This document shows positions 37,276 through 49,450 of a DNA stretch of 64,000 nt, piece by piece. Position 1 is the first letter of the stretch. Each line of letters begins with the position of its first letter. The DNA lies in NCBI RefSeq assembly GCF_029784155.1, contig NC_073693.1, positions 115,718,503-115,782,502 on the forward strand, written 5' to 3'. The notes beneath the pieces were generated by a model that was not told where the DNA came from, ran no database searches, and saw nothing but the letters and a program-made list of their open reading frames with translations. Made by a program: the position numbers and the translations under genes. The DNA is from Uranotaenia lowii (lineage: Eukaryota; Arthropoda; Insecta; Diptera; Culicidae).

Positions 37276-37468
37276 AGTTAAACCACTAATCACACTGACA
37301 TGAGACTTATAGACAATATTCTTGTCAGTTTTTGGCTAAAAGCCTCTTATCGTCGACATTGCGCGGCAGCAATTCGAGCATGAAAATTTAACTGGTATCG
37401 ACATTTTCGTTCATTTCCGAGCAGCGCCAAAAACCGAAATCGAGTGTCCAGTCAGTGATCAGAGTGAT
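37276..37468 (-). repeat. Dispersed repeat, copy 2
   Basis: Inverted relative of 1-275. Shared blocks are CGTCGACATTGCGCGGCAGC-like and GCCAAAAACCGAAATCGAGTG. It lacks the internal 110 bases found in copy 1. Confidence 0.65.
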
Positions 37469-39528
37469 TTAACTTTTGAGTTTAAGTCCATCTATTCCAG
37501 CTGGAAAAATAAACAAAATGATTGATTTTTCATCATTTGATACTGAAAACATCTAATTTTCTTTTTCATTTTTTTTTTATCCCAAAATTGAGCTGAGTAC
37601 TTTTGCTAAAAACGTGTGAATGAGAATTAAATGAGGACCGAAATGTTTGCTTTGCTTCCTCAGCGTGCAGAATTGGAAAATAAGTAATCAAAACAGGAAT
37701 CGCGAAATGTCAAAAACAGTGAGGCCAGGCAGTGCGTGAATCGACCTATTGATTTATTCTTGTGAGGGACAGACGTGTCTGAGTGAATCTCTGAATTGAG
37801 ATTCATAAATATTGTAAAATCACGACACTTTCTTCCTCTTACTTTTACTACTTTTTTTCCAAGGTAATGGACACAATTTAAAAAATCATAGTAACAGAAA
37901 TCATGATCGTGGAGTTTTGTTGATTTTATTCTGGGTTTTATCAGTGAACCTAAATGTGAGAGAAGCGACATCTGAAACACAAAACTCCAATCAATTCAAC
38001 TGAACTATCAAAATCGATTCCAATCGATCCGAGCATTTGTCGTAGAGCTAAAAGCTTACTAACTGAAAACCCAACCAAGGAAAGTATTACGATTGCTGTT
38101 ATAGCTCAAGCAAATAATTTTAAATCTCGTCATTGAATTCATGATAAGGAGCCATTTTTTTCACTACTCTGGTTGTTTTTTTTCACTATCTTTTTTTCAC
38201 TATCTGATTGTTTACAAAATCAAAGTTTATCATACCGTTTATCGCGATTCACCGGGCATAAAACTCAATGCTTTTAGTGGATTTACTAAGTTTTAAGAGG
38301 GAGCAGATTTCATTTCTCTTATATGCAGGTTTACCTACTAGGTTCTAAATTCAGTTGTTTAATGATTCGTCACTATGTTGTCACTATGTCACATGTTGAA
38401 AATTCGGGCTACTTTGTTTGATGACAATTTGTTGCATATATAAAAGATAAAACTTATGGTTTGTACCATGAAACTTTTGAAAAGATAAAATTTTGAAATG
38501 CTTTCATGGCGGTATTAATTAATTTTTGTCTGTTCCAATAAACGTTTCTTTCCAAGAGCAATCAAAAGTGCTATAACCGAGGTCAAAGACCAGAGAGATG
38601 GTGCACCAAAATTCTAAACATTTTGTTTAGACGTTGACTTCAGAAATAATGCAGGAATAAGAATGGCTTTGCAAAAAAATATTTTTGATAACAATTTAAT
38701 TATTTGAATTTGTTTACTTGTATCCTAAAGTTTTGAATATCTGTGCCAAAAAACCTCATTTCCATCCACAGATCATTATCAAGAAGCACACAAATTTAGC
38801 ATTTGTGCTTCCAGCGTTAAAATATTTGATAATTTACTATCACGGAAACGTATACTACTGTTGTCCACGTTTCTTCCTCCCTGTGTTCTTGTTGACTATG
38901 CGTCCTATACTGCACAGTGGGCCCGGCCTAGTAAAGTTGGGTAGTAAATGTACTTTTTCTTGATCTGGCTGTGTATGAGACTGCCCCAAATTTGTATGGG
39001 AAATTTCAAGCTTGTGAAATGTTATGCGCTGCAGGCTAAAATTGATCCTAGGCCTAGTACAAGGTCTCATGCCAAATTTGGGCCAGATCGGATCACGGGA
39101 AGGGGTCGCTTAACGAGCCTAAAGTTTGTATGGGATTTTGAGACATTTTGTTCGGGAGGAACATGAAAATCCAGTTTTTCATGAATAACTTTGGTCCCCT
39201 TCGGCCGGTTTTTAGGTAGTTTAGGCTTTAAAATTATGACAAATATTTCATTCGAAGACTGAATTTCAATTAGACGTAAGACAAAAAAGTTATTAGTCTT
39301 CAAAAATGGGGTAACTTTTTTAAGGGTGATATTCATCAACAGTGATGCTGCGTCAAAATGTTCGAAGCACTGTTTCTCATTAATAGTGATGAATTTTTTT
39401 TACAGACAATGAAAAAAAACACAAAAGTTTGAAGTTCCATATAAGATTATTTCATTGTTGCATGTTGAGCAAAGTGTCAAAATCACTGAATCATTATCAG
39501 ATCGGAAAATCATAATGTCGCAAATTTT
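37469..39528. other. Intergenic segment, unassigned
   Basis: No gene. The stretch 38900-39180 (GTATGGGAAATTTC, GGATCACGGGAAGGGGTCGC) has the look of a dispersed repeat, but no second copy is in the window. Low-complexity TTTTTTTCACTAT runs occur at 38155-38210. Confidence 0.4.
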
Positions 39529-39912
39529 TAAAGCAACTTTTTTTTTTTAATAATCTCGTTTATTTGGAACGGCTCGGACCTTTAGTTTAACGGAGCCAAA
39601 ATCAAGATTCTGTTTTTTACAATCAAATTCTTAGAACTAAGAGTAGGTAAAGAGACGAATAGAGGAAAGAAGTAGTTAAATGCGAAGATCAATAGATTTA
39701 AGAAAAAGATATATCTCGAACATATAGTCTAAGTCTATCGCAGCCAACACATCTCTCACTGGAACGTTAGGTGATTTTCCTCGGGCTCTTAAGGAGTTGA
39801 CTAAGTTCCCTCTGGCGACAAGATGGACCTCACATGACCAAACAAGATGCTCGATGTCGTGGTAACCTTTACCACAACTACATAGATTGCTGCTAGCAAG
39901 TAAAGCAACTTT
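39529..39912 (-). mobile_element. 5'-truncated non-LTR retrotransposon (I/Loner-like) with 12-bp target duplication
   Basis: The minus-strand insert (39541-39900) ends in an A-tract (T run on plus at about 39538-39549). It is bounded by identical TAAAGCAACTTT at 39529-39540 and 39901-39912. It encodes the last 74 residues of ORF2 (39676-39900) and then a short 3' UTR. Severe 5' truncation, A-tail and target duplication are what target-primed reverse transcription leaves. Ends and reading frame are intact, which indicates a young insertion. Confidence 0.88.
39676..39900 (-). pseudogene. LINE ORF2 C-terminal fragment
   Basis: An open frame of 74 residues with no start, cut by 5' truncation. 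It shows a Cys/His cluster (CSCGKGYHDIEHLVWSCE) as found at the C terminus of I-clade and Loner-type ORF2 proteins, then PNVPVRDVLAAIDLDYMFEI and a stop at 39676. The catalytic reverse transcriptase and endonuclease parts are absent. Family assignment is from memory of the motif. Confidence 0.8.
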
Positions 39913-42574
39913 GTCAAAGTTTTGATCCCAGAAAATTTACACCGATTTTATGGATCAACTTTAGTACCGTGGATTGAATATTTTCAAGTAAAATGTCTCA
40001 ATTTATCGACGTTTGGTATGATTTTTTTAATGATATTTCTGAAAATAGCATCACCGATAAATCGTCACAAATCTTTTGGGACTAATCACAGATTTACAGA
40101 TATTGTTTTTGTCGATAATTCAGAGTTTTTATCAGAGACTTTCCAACAATATTTTCCAGTTTTCTCATTGGTCAATATTACTAAATTCCCATTTAATTTT
40201 TAGCCATCTGGATGCACTGCTGGTTGCAAAAAGAACATGACGATGATTTTCTCTCTTGAAGCTCGCGCGAGAGCAAACTTATTTCAAAATTTAAAAAAAT
40301 GTGGAGGACTTTCTATCAGATCCGATTTAAACTGACTTCAGACGACATTTAATACGATCTTTTCACTATGCCGTTGGAAACTCTTCTCATTCTGAACTAA
40401 TAAAAACTCCAATGTTTCTTTTTCCCAATATGTAATATCGCATCAATGACTTTAAAAGAACACAAAACATGCTTTGAATGTAAGAAAAGGTTAACAATCT
40501 GAATGTTTGTGGGGCAAATGCAACTGCGAACAAGTGTAGTGTAGTCATCAAGATAACAGAACTAGCCATTTTGACATATCATTTTTTTAATGGAAAAAAT
40601 TGAAATAAATCATGAAATAAATACTATTTAAGAGAAGCTTCGCGGGCCGCACAAACATGTCTCGAGAGCTGCGTCTTGCTCATCCCGGGTATAAAAGATT
40701 ATCACCAAGTCAATGTTTATAAATTGAAGCTGTATTGAGAAGGGAGTCTAATTAACAATAATATGTAGAAAATCACAATAAATAAAGATAAAATCGTATC
40801 TAAAACATTTTCAAATACCTACCTTTGTATCATACAGACATCTTCTGATTTCATATATAATTTCTTTTTGATAAAATACCAGTTTTTGGGTCAAAGATCA
40901 CCGAAAAAGTTTTCAGAGAATGATGGCTAATGCCCTGATAGGTGGGCAGCTGCACTCAAAGCGAGAATGCATTTTTCAACTTTATACAAGTCATGTAAAA
41001 ACCAACCGAAAACCACGTGCAAAACAAACCAGCAGATCCGCTATGGTTGCGCGGAGATAGTTTGTACCCTTCTTTTTGGCGGAAATCTATGCCTACCGGT
41101 CGCATGGCGCGGAGAAAAATCTACAACCCTAACCGACTGGAAAAGGGGTGGTAATTTACTCTTCCTCTCCATTGTCCTTCAAATAACTGTAACATTTATT
41201 TTGATACTTTTGCTTGTCGTGCGTGATCATTCCTGTAAAAGGGGTTTGAATTTTAAAATAAAAAAGGAAGGAATACGTTTAATCTTCCACCCAACATCGG
41301 GCAAGAACTTTTTGCTCTCTGTCGTGTTACAAGGCACTAGCGAAGGGATTAGCTGGTGAAATGTATTTATTATTGTCCTGAACTCCTGACTGCGGGAAGA
41401 AGAGAGGTGATTTTAGACAACGAGCCCGCAGACGACGACGGTGGATTTACGTTTGTAATTTGAATTTTATTTGGCGAGCCATTCATTGATGCTTGCTTTT
41501 CGGTGTCACCAGAATCGGGCCATCATCAACCAATCGAAAATCTGCTCTGCTGGGAGTTAGTGGTGCGTGTCTGATTAAACAGTAAAAAAAATCTTTGAGT
41601 AGTCTAACGAGGGGCTTGCGCGATTTTATTTTATTTTTCTACTGGGAAACCGAACGCGTTCTGCTGTTTACGGTTCAGCTGACGAGGAATAATCCTTTCG
41701 AAAGTTGGAAAATAATGTTATTTTAAAGTATTTCCGGTGTAATTAATGACGGGATGTTCGTCAAGCTCTGCTTTTGATGACGGATAAAGGCGGTAATCCT
41801 TATTTATGACAACAAATAAAATTTTCCATGAACACGATGACAAAATGATTTGACATTAACTTTGAGATGACACGAGTTGGAAATTAAACAAGCACAATAC
41901 ATTTTAAAATCATTATTACGAACAGAAAGTTTGCAAACCATGGTATTGAGAAGAGTAAGATATTCTTACTTCATAAATATATCTTGAGTTTCAAAAACTC
42001 TTTTAACAGAATACACGTGGAAGGTCACATAGTTTATAGGTCAGTCAAGAAAAAAAATTCTTGATTTTTTTTCTAGCTATCGGAAACAACTTGGACTGTT
42101 CCAGTTTTTACAACTTAGTTTCATAGTTTAGAAATAAAAAATTAAAAACAAAACCAGTTTTTAATTTTAAAAGTATCGGACATTTTAGAGTGATTTTAGA
42201 CCACACATATATTTTAGACCATCTGGAAATTTTAAATTTTGCTTTAGTTTTTCGAAACCAATATTTCATTCTGGTTTGCGAAAACGTGATATGGAAGGCT
42301 TCATCGGATGTTTAGTATTTAAAAAAAACCCGTACCCACAGGACCTGTGCCAGTGCTTCAAGAAATTTTCCTACATTATTTTTTTCTAATATAATTTTAT
42401 GGTCATTGATACTCTTGAAATCAATAGAGGAACCAATAGCATTCGGGTTAGCCCTCGAGAGATAATCCCTTCAAAATACCCCTCGTAAAAATATTATGTG
42501 GATCTGATTCGAATAACTGAGATTTTTTCTTTCAAAATTTGGTAAAAGCCATTTAATTTAGTAAAACAGTTTAG
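39913..42574. other. Intergenic segment, mostly unassigned
   Basis: A 130-codon open frame (40967-41359, plus) with a hydrophobic stretch exists but has no recognisable family or splice context and is probably chance. The part 41380-41760 is less AT-rich and unique-looking, possibly regulatory. No element boundaries found. Confidence 0.4.
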
Positions 42575-42580
42575 TTTATT
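42575..42580 (-). terminator. Candidate poly(A) signal of the cadherin gene
   Basis: AATAAA on the minus strand about 840 bases beyond the stop at 43419. It is the first perfect hexamer noted downstream, and its use is unproven. Confidence 0.35.
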
Positions 42581-43418
42581 TCCATTCAACATGTCCCGTC
42601 CTTCGCTACTTATATTTACATCGACTATTTAAAAATCTTGCGTATCTACAGTCAAAACTTTCACAAACATGGGCTCAATCCAATCCCGGATTAGCTTATG
42701 GTTCAGTGAAAGTTGGATTGATTCTAGTTTCTGGCGCATATGGCTCTCTACTGCATCCGTTTCGTTCCGAGTGACATTAAAAGTAGTTTTCCTTACTAAA
42801 GTAAAATAAATAGCATTTTTTGTTCACTAACTAATCAGTTTTGATAATCCTACGTGTTGTTGTGTTTCTAGTCATAACTTGTTTAACGAAACTGTTAAAC
42901 ATAAAAGTTGCGCATTCACTGCCAAGGTTACAACTTGGCATTTTGTTTTTAGTAGGCAACTTAAATTAAGCGACGTAAAGTTGCATCATTATTGAGGCGT
43001 ATTGGCGTAGTTTATGAATTGTTTTTTTCTTCCTGCCAACATATGTGCTCACTTTGTTATACACATGTGCATATCGTTTAAGGTTTTTTTTCGGCAAGTT
43101 GCAGCTGATCACGATCATACATCGAGGAGTTTTTGCTATTTTGACCATCCCTGCTTGTCCGAATGGCTGGCTACGTTGAATAATTTCAACGCGTGCAAAT
43201 CGCCCAAAACACTTGTTTGCTGACTGCTTCGTTTTCGTTAATGCAGAGTACCTATCGTGTTTTTGCGTTTAACGCGTTCGAATTGATGTTTGTTTTGTTT
43301 TTTTTCTGCGTTTGATTAATCTGGTTCGTCCACATAACATTGACTTTTTGACTTGTTAGGGTTTGTTTTAGTTTTGTACAGTTTAGCGGTTCTGGTTGTA
43401 GAGTTTCGCTGACTCTGG

Positions 43419-43530
43419 CTATAGAGCTCCATAGATTGGTTCTGTGTACAAAACTGGAGTGGCACTTCCGTAGATGTCCGAGCCTGAAATTCTCTGAGAC
43501 GATGTTGTGGAGCGGATTTGGTTCCTGTAC
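43419..43530 (-). CDS. Cadherin terminal coding exon (cytoplasmic tail)
   Basis: An acceptor with a pyrimidine-rich tract (TTATTATTTCACAG) precedes 43530. The exon supplies one base to finish the split codon left by the donor at 55050 (AG plus G = Arg), then 36 codons and TAG at 43419. The tail starts YRNQIRSTTSSQ and ends GSATPVLYTEPIYGAL. It has the Ser/Thr/Tyr-rich look of a receptor tail, with a YxxPhi-type sorting motif (YGAL) at the very end. It lacks the acidic beta-catenin-binding region of classical cadherins. The phase fit and the position after the transmembrane helix support the link, but the intron is about 11.5 kb and full of transposons. The exon could belong to another minus-strand gene. 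The DNA below it (to about 42580) would be 3' UTR. Confidence 0.65.
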
Positions 43531-43848
43531 CTGTGAAATAATAATAAAAAAAGTTTTTAAGAAAATCGTATTAATGAGGTGTTATTAGTTATAAGCTTGC
43601 ATCTGTGATTTTGAATATAAATTTTTATGTTTCAACATCCATATTACTGCAGTGTTTGGAAAACGACGCATTCCTGATAATATACCAGGTTGAATCCAAA
43701 ACGTTGGATTTAATAATATAAATGTGTTAAAAAAAATCACTCATCATATTCATCATATTGAAATTATTACATTTTCTGGTACGAAGATGTATCAAGACTA
43801 ACTCAAAATATTAAATTTGAAAAAAGTTATATTTTATTTGGAAACTTA

Positions 43849-45126
43849 AAGGGTGATACGGTCAAAATTTGGTCAATATCAACTTGACGTATTTCTTTCA
43901 ATTTTGCATTTAAAAACCTGAACACCCCTCATTTTGAAGGTGTGTGTGTGTGTAGAATATTGCTCCTATTTTTATTTTGGAATTCACTCTTCAGTTGTCA
44001 AAATGCTGTCCATGAAAGAAGAGCAGCGTATCAAAATTTTGCTCGCGTATCGCGAAAATCCGAGCTACTCGCACGCAAAGCTGGCGAAATCTCTAAAAGT
44101 TGCCAAATCAACCGTTACAAATGTAATTAAAGTGTTTGGGGAACGTTTGTCGACAGCCAGGAAGTCTGGATCGGGGGGGAATTGAAAACCGGAAACCACT
44201 GAGACGACAAAGAGAGTTGCCGGTAGTTTCAAGCGAAACCCTAACCTCTCTCTCCGAGATGCCGCAAATAAGCTTGGTGTATCGTCTACAACCGTGCATC
44301 GAGCCAAAAAAACGAGCCGGACTATCGACTTACAAGAAGGTAGTGACTCCAAATCGCGATGATAAGCAAAATACGACGGCCAAAGCGCGATCCCGGAGGC
44401 CGTACACGACGATGCTGACGAAGTTTGACTGCGTGGTAATGGACGACGAAACCTACGTCAAAGCCGACTACAAGCAGCTTCCGGGACAGGAGTTTTATAC
44501 GGAAAAAGGAAGGGGAAAGGTACGAGATATTTTCAAGCACATGAAACTGTCAAAGTTCGCGAAGAAATATCTGGCTTGGCAAGCCATCTGTATCTGTGGC
44601 TTGAAAAGCAGCATTTTCATAGCTTCCGGGACTGTGAACCAAGAAATTTACGTGAAAGAGTGTTTGAATAAACGTCTGCTGCCTTTCCTGTTTTGGCCGG
44701 ATTTGGCATCTTGCCATTACGGTAAAAAGGTCATGGAGTGGTACGCCGCCAACAACGTGCAGGTGGTTCCCAAGGACAAGAACCCTCCCAACATTCCAGA
44801 GCTCCGCCCAATTGAGCAATACTGGGCTTTTGTCAAGCGGAACCTAAAGAAGACCAAAAAAACTGCTAAGAACGAGCAGCAGTTCAAGGCAAACTGGCTT
44901 TCTGCGGCGAAGAAGGTGGACAAGATGGCTGTACAAAATCTAATGACAGGGGTTAAGCGTAAGATCCAGCAATTCGGATTTGGAAAAGCGGATGCCTATT
45001 TGAATATTTTTCCTGAATTTTATACTAATTAAACTTGAAAAATAAATTTAATTTGATGTTTTAAATAAACGACTTCACTGATTTACACGCGTTTTTCCTT
45101 GACCAAATTTTGACCGTATCACCCTT
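43849..45126 (+). mobile_element. Tc1/mariner element, DD37E group
   Basis: Perfect 28-bp terminal inverted repeats lie at 43849-43876 and 45099-45126 (AAGGGTGATACGGTCAAAAT start). The single transposase gene is in plus orientation. The left flank is TA; the right flank is TT, so the target duplication is not intact. Total 1278 bp. It lies in the last cadherin intron, antisense to that gene. Confidence 0.92.
44003..45032 (+). pseudogene. DD37E transposase with one stop and one frameshift
   Basis: The start is at 44003 (MLSMKEEQRIKILL). The N-terminal helix-turn-helix is HAKLAKSLKVAKSTVTNVIK, and a second DNA-binding helix set is LSLRDAANKLGVSSTTVHRA. Catalytic blocks follow: VVMDDETYVKADYK, PDLASCHYGKKVMEWY and PELRPIEQYWAFVKR. 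There are 37 residues between the second Asp and the catalytic Glu, hence DD37E. Two defects break it: an in-frame TGA at 44183-44185 (a CGA Arg is the likely ancestor) and an extra A in the A7 run at 44306-44312. After the latter the frame is open to 45032. Read across them the length is about 342 residues, normal for the group. It encoded a cut-and-paste transposase and is now inactive. Confidence 0.9.
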
Positions 45127-45490
45127 TTCTGAGGTTGTTGAAATTCCTAATTGAACTGGTATTCGTTAATTGCACTCAGTGAAACACATGAATAAAGACA
45201 AGGGTAGACAATACCGAAGCAGCTGCAGGACCGAAGATCTAGAATAAATGTTTAAAAGTTGAATCCAGATTAAAAACCCACATTTGGGAATCAGATTGAC
45301 AAGAGAAATAACAATAGTGCAAATTTCAAACCATAAGCTTGTCTTTACTTAACCTTCCTAAGCTGTTCGCAAAATTTTGAACAAATCATTTTCCGCTTGT
45401 TTTGACTAATAAATTGATTTAGTTCCACTGTTCACATATCTTGACCGATATTTATGACTTTAGATTCATTGTTTAGGTAATTTATTCAAG

Positions 45491-45769
45491 ATTTCAAAAC
45501 ATATAAAAAAAATTAATACACCAACATATACTGCAGATATTAGAATTATAAAATGATGTCTTTTTTCGGAGGTTTTCTGTTCAAAGCATTCTATAGGTAA
45601 TCTGCTAAGTCAAATCGATTTAATTTTATATATAAAAATAAATCGATTTGACTTAGCAGATGACCTATAGAATGCTTTGAACAGAAAACCTCCGAAAAAA
45701 GACATCATTTTAGAATTCTAATATCTGAAGTATATGTTGGTGTATTATTTTTTTTATATGTTTTGAAAT
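45491..45769. repeat. Near-perfect 280-bp palindrome (long hairpin)
   Basis: The arms 45491-45622 and 45639-45769 are complementary with about four differences in 132 bases. The 16-base centre (ATTTTATATATAAAAA) is itself almost palindromic, so there is practically no loop. Weaker pairing continues outward a few bases. It lies in the last cadherin intron, so a primary transcript could fold into a long double-stranded RNA stem. It may be a snapback MITE; no target duplication was recognised. Confidence 0.9.
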
Positions 45770-45937
45770 TGTGAAAAATAAATCTTTTTAAACATATAGA
45801 AATATTGAAGGTCATGTGGAATTTTTGGTCGCAAACGTGGAATTTCTGAAAAAAAGCTTCTTTTTTTGAACTTTTGCTTTGCAGTGTTGTATCTCATTCT
45901 TAACTACTAGAGAGAACAGCTTTTTCTTCATTTCTTC

Positions 45938-46082
45938 CTAAAGATTGAACTTCTTGATGTATTTTCGTAATGTTTGCTTCAAAATAACCCAGTATTTTTC
46001 GATGGGGCTCAAGTTCCGGTAAATTGAGAGGATTAATGTCCTTGGGTAAAAGAGTGACAAACTTGAGTCCAGATATCTCCAA
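45938..46082 (-). pseudogene. DD37E transposase fragment
   Basis: The minus strand reads LLPKDINPLNLPEL and then, after a one-base frameshift, SPIEKYWVILKQTLRKYIKK to a stop at 45938. This is the catalytic-Glu block and following helix of a DD37E transposase, similar to the element at 43849 but from a different copy. The rest of that element is not recognisable. Confidence 0.7.
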
Positions 46083-47039
46083 AACATTGCTTTAAAAGTG
46101 GGATGATTGAAAAATGACGAAATAGAGCGGAAGCTCAGTTGAGCATTTTAAGTGACCCACTAATGTATTCAGATCCAGATATGAAAAACTTCAGCAGAAA
46201 ATTTTTATGGCGTTTCAGACTTCGTTCAAAACTATGATTATATCAGCGGAGATTTTGTATTTATCTCAATTTTTGATGGCATTAAAACTGTACAAAGTTA
46301 TCAAAAACATACATGCTAATAAGGAGATTTAGAAACGACTGTATTTATCGGTTTAGTACACAGTAAATTTTTGCCTCGTTTCCCAGCAAAAAAAATTGCT
46401 GTCCGCAATAAAACGTCCAGCAATCAAATTTTTTTCTGGAAACCTGCTAACATGATTCGTTTTGCTGACTTTTTCAGCACTTGTTCTTTTTTGCTGGAAA
46501 ATTTCCAGCAATTGATCCGTATTGCTGGAAAATCAGCAATCGATCTGTCAGATTCGGAACTTTATTTTTGAGAGTTAACTTGGTTAAAAAAGAAAGAACT
46601 CGAAGTTTGATGTTGTCCAATATAAAAAAAAATTTCATTGCGAATCAGTAGACTGTTCAGCATAAATTTGAAAACAAAGTTGAAAATGTTTTTTTTCTTA
46701 TTTTTCAGATTTATTCAATTTTTAAACTTCGGCCGGATATTTGCTGAAAAATTTAGGAAAGCATGTGGTTAACTTTTTGTGCAACTTAATTATGAAAAAA
46801 AATTTGACTTTGATTTCATAAAAAATGTTAAAAAATATCAATCAATAAATCTTTCACAAATTGGGATACATAAAAAGCTTTTTTCCATTAAAAAAAACAT
46901 AGGGTTAATAATTTAGCAGAATTTCATCTCAGCTAACTCACTCATTCTCTAAAATTCAAAAACATACACAGATTAATGATTCTGTTATTTGAGTTCAGCA
47001 TTGAGAACCACAATCATGCATTTCACAAGTAATCAAATT

Positions 47040-48330
47040 GCCTGCTCTTTTCTTTCAAAATTCCAATTAAAATTTACAATGTTAATAGTTAGAATTCATC
47101 AAGGAGGATTACAAACAGCATGTCTTTTCTAAACTAAGAATATTAAATTCTTTGTTAAATTTTGATGAACGCATCAAGAGTAACAATCAAGGCCAAAACC
47201 TCGAAATCTTACCCCATGTCCACAATTCAACTACAGTTATTTAAAAAAATTGTATGAAAAAGTTATTTAAAAGAATTCGAATAATTAGATTAGACTCACA
47301 AAGGTTGTCAGATTTGGCCCAAAATTTCACTTTTCTGCTGAATCAATGAAAAATTTAAATTTCGTGATCACAATTATGTAATTAATAATCCTATTTAATT
47401 TTTGGAATTTCGGCGAGTTGTGAAAATTCTAGGTAGAATATTTAGAAAGAACATTAAAGTATTATAGGTGGAAAGATCAAAGCTAGGCGCTTTCAGTAGA
47501 AGAAATTGAATAGTTGGTGAAAATGTGAGCAGGGCTTTTGTTTTGTGAACAGCTTTTGAACTACTTGCGTGATTCTTTGCCGCTCGCCGTTTCAATGTTG
47601 ATAGGAAGCGATGAAGAAACCCATCGCATTCGATAGAATTGGCTTAGCAATAGAACAGCACATGTGAGCGCTGCTTGGGTGATTTTTTGCCCGGTCGTAC
47701 ACAATCTCATGTGTTCGACCCGTCCGTGTTTCAATGTGGGTAGGAATGCGATGGGTTTCTTCATCGCTTCCTATCAACTTTGAAACGGCGAGCGGCAAAG
47801 AATTACGCAAATAGTTCAAAAGCTGTTCACAAAACAAAAAGCCCTGCTCACATTTTCACCAGCTATTCAATTTCTTCTACCCAAAGCGCTCTAGCTTTGA
47901 TCTTTCCACCTATAGGATACTTTCATGTTCTTTCTAAATATTCTACCTTGAATTTTCACAACTCGCCGAAATGCCAAAAATTAAATAAGAATAACGTAAT
48001 TAATAATCATAATTTTTTGTTGATACAATAACTTATACTTAATCGTCAGGTTAAGGAAAATAAAGCTGGAAATATATTTTATTGGTTTGTTGCTTAACAT
48101 TATTTATATTAATTCAAAATTCAAAGTCTCTATAAAAATAAACAAAACCAACAAACAATATTTTTAATGAAGATATTCAATAAAACAAAGATATAAACTT
48201 AAATCTGAATGTATCGGGCTTACAAGAATTGAAAATAAATCTGGTTTGAACCCTAAACTTGATCTTTTACGTTTATTCCTTAATATGTAATACATTTTCA
48301 CCAAAGTTTTTCTTTCAAATGAAAGATGGC
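47040..48330 (+). repeat. Dispersed repeat interrupted by a foldback element, copy 1
   Basis: 47090-47340 resembles 62370-62720 (ACCTCGAAATCTTA-CCCA-GTCCACAATTC, GACTCAC-AAGGTT). 48010-48330 resembles 63700 to the window end (TTGTTGATA-AATAACTTA, GGTTTGTTG-TTAACA, AAATCTGAATG-ATCG). The foldback at 47391-47995 separates the two halves. The family is not recognised and is non-coding. Confidence 0.65.
47391..47995. mobile_element. Foldback element with 235-bp arms
   Basis: The arms 47397-47630 and 47755-47990 are inverted copies at roughly 94% identity (outer block CATTTCGGCGAGTTGTGAAA, inner block AAACCCATCGCATTC), around a 124-bp spacer. The direct repeat GTAATTAATAATC (47378-47390 and 47996-48008) flanks it, and a related uninterrupted sequence occurs near 63690-63730, so it inserted into an older repeat. 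The 13-base flank may overstate the true duplication. No coding sequence. It can form a long RNA hairpin in the cadherin primary transcript. Confidence 0.82.
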
Positions 48331-48759
48331 TGATTTCTGATGAGCTGAAAGTGCTTAAACATACATTTGTTTAGGGCATGGGGTTTAATCTTCCTACTTA
48401 CATATCTAGATCATAAATAAACTTATGTTATGTTTTCTTTGGTTTTGAAAACCATTTTTTTAATTTCTGAATTTCCATAAAAAAAACTAATGTTGGCTAT
48501 AAAACGCTTTTTCAAATCCATCCCCCTTTCGTTCCATTTTTGATGGTTGAAATTCTCTCAAGAAAATACAATAATAATTTCCCTTTGAAACCTCCATTTT
48601 TTAAATGTGAAACTTTGAAAGCATCAAAGCCCCATGAAACCCTATATTTAGGGATAAATCAAGATAAAGAATTGAATTCCTTGATAAACCCTCTCAAGCA
48701 GCTTAAAACTTAAATTCTTATTAATACTAGAATGTTTTAAAACACGTTTTTTAAGGCTT

Positions 48760-48938
48760 GTGATATTACTCAGTTGGCAAGTCAGTTGCTTCCCGAGCCG
48801 ATGTCTGTGAGTTTAAGCCCAAGAGTTAACATCGATCAGAGTTGTACCGGATAAGTTTTTCAATGACTGTACGCCAACTGCATCGTTGATATAAGTCGCG
48901 AATGGCATAAAGATGTTAAAACGAGTATAATCTAACAA
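48760..48938 (+). mobile_element. tRNA-derived SINE, copy 2
   Basis: It has a box A-like TACTCAGTTGGCAAGTC, a box B-like GAGTTTAAGCCC, the body GTTGTACCGGATAAGTTTTTCAATG, and ends with an A run near 48937. It pairs with the copy at 1172 and retains the tRNA-like 5' part better. Confidence 0.65.
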
Positions 48939-49450
48939 AAAAAAAATTCAAAAAGTTTGCATGATCTTCTGTTCTGCTTTAGCGGTTTTCTCATTCAGCT
49001 TTTAAAAATCGTTAAATAAGCAATAAGAAACTCTCTTCTTGCTTCCATCTGTCTCGCGCTTCAGCTAAGTATATTTAGAAACTTGCCTCCTTACCCAATT
49101 TTCGTGTAGCATAACTACATTAGGATGAAAGCACCTTAATGCACTTTTTGTGACCTTTAAATTACTTTTGGGCAATTTTTGTGACTTTTGTTCCGTATTT
49201 AGTAGGCTTTTGAACCACACATGAGAATTCGACAGAAAATTCGTTTGAAAGTTACGATTTTGTAACTTTCATGTTATGCTTCTTGAGTATAATAAAGTAG
49301 CAAAACCATCAAATAAGAAGCACAGATGTACTTCGTAAGAAGGCGATGAATAAGTGTGAACAGAAAGTAATCGTTATTGACTACTAGAAAGCAATATGGA
49401 TTGATGACGACTCCGATAGTGGTGATCCGAAATCTTTGTAGTGTATACTA

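Noticed and set aside
40967..41359. 130-codon plus-strand open frame with one hydrophobic stretch
   Set aside because: No family resemblance, no splice sites or promoter seen; probably chance, kept only as a note.
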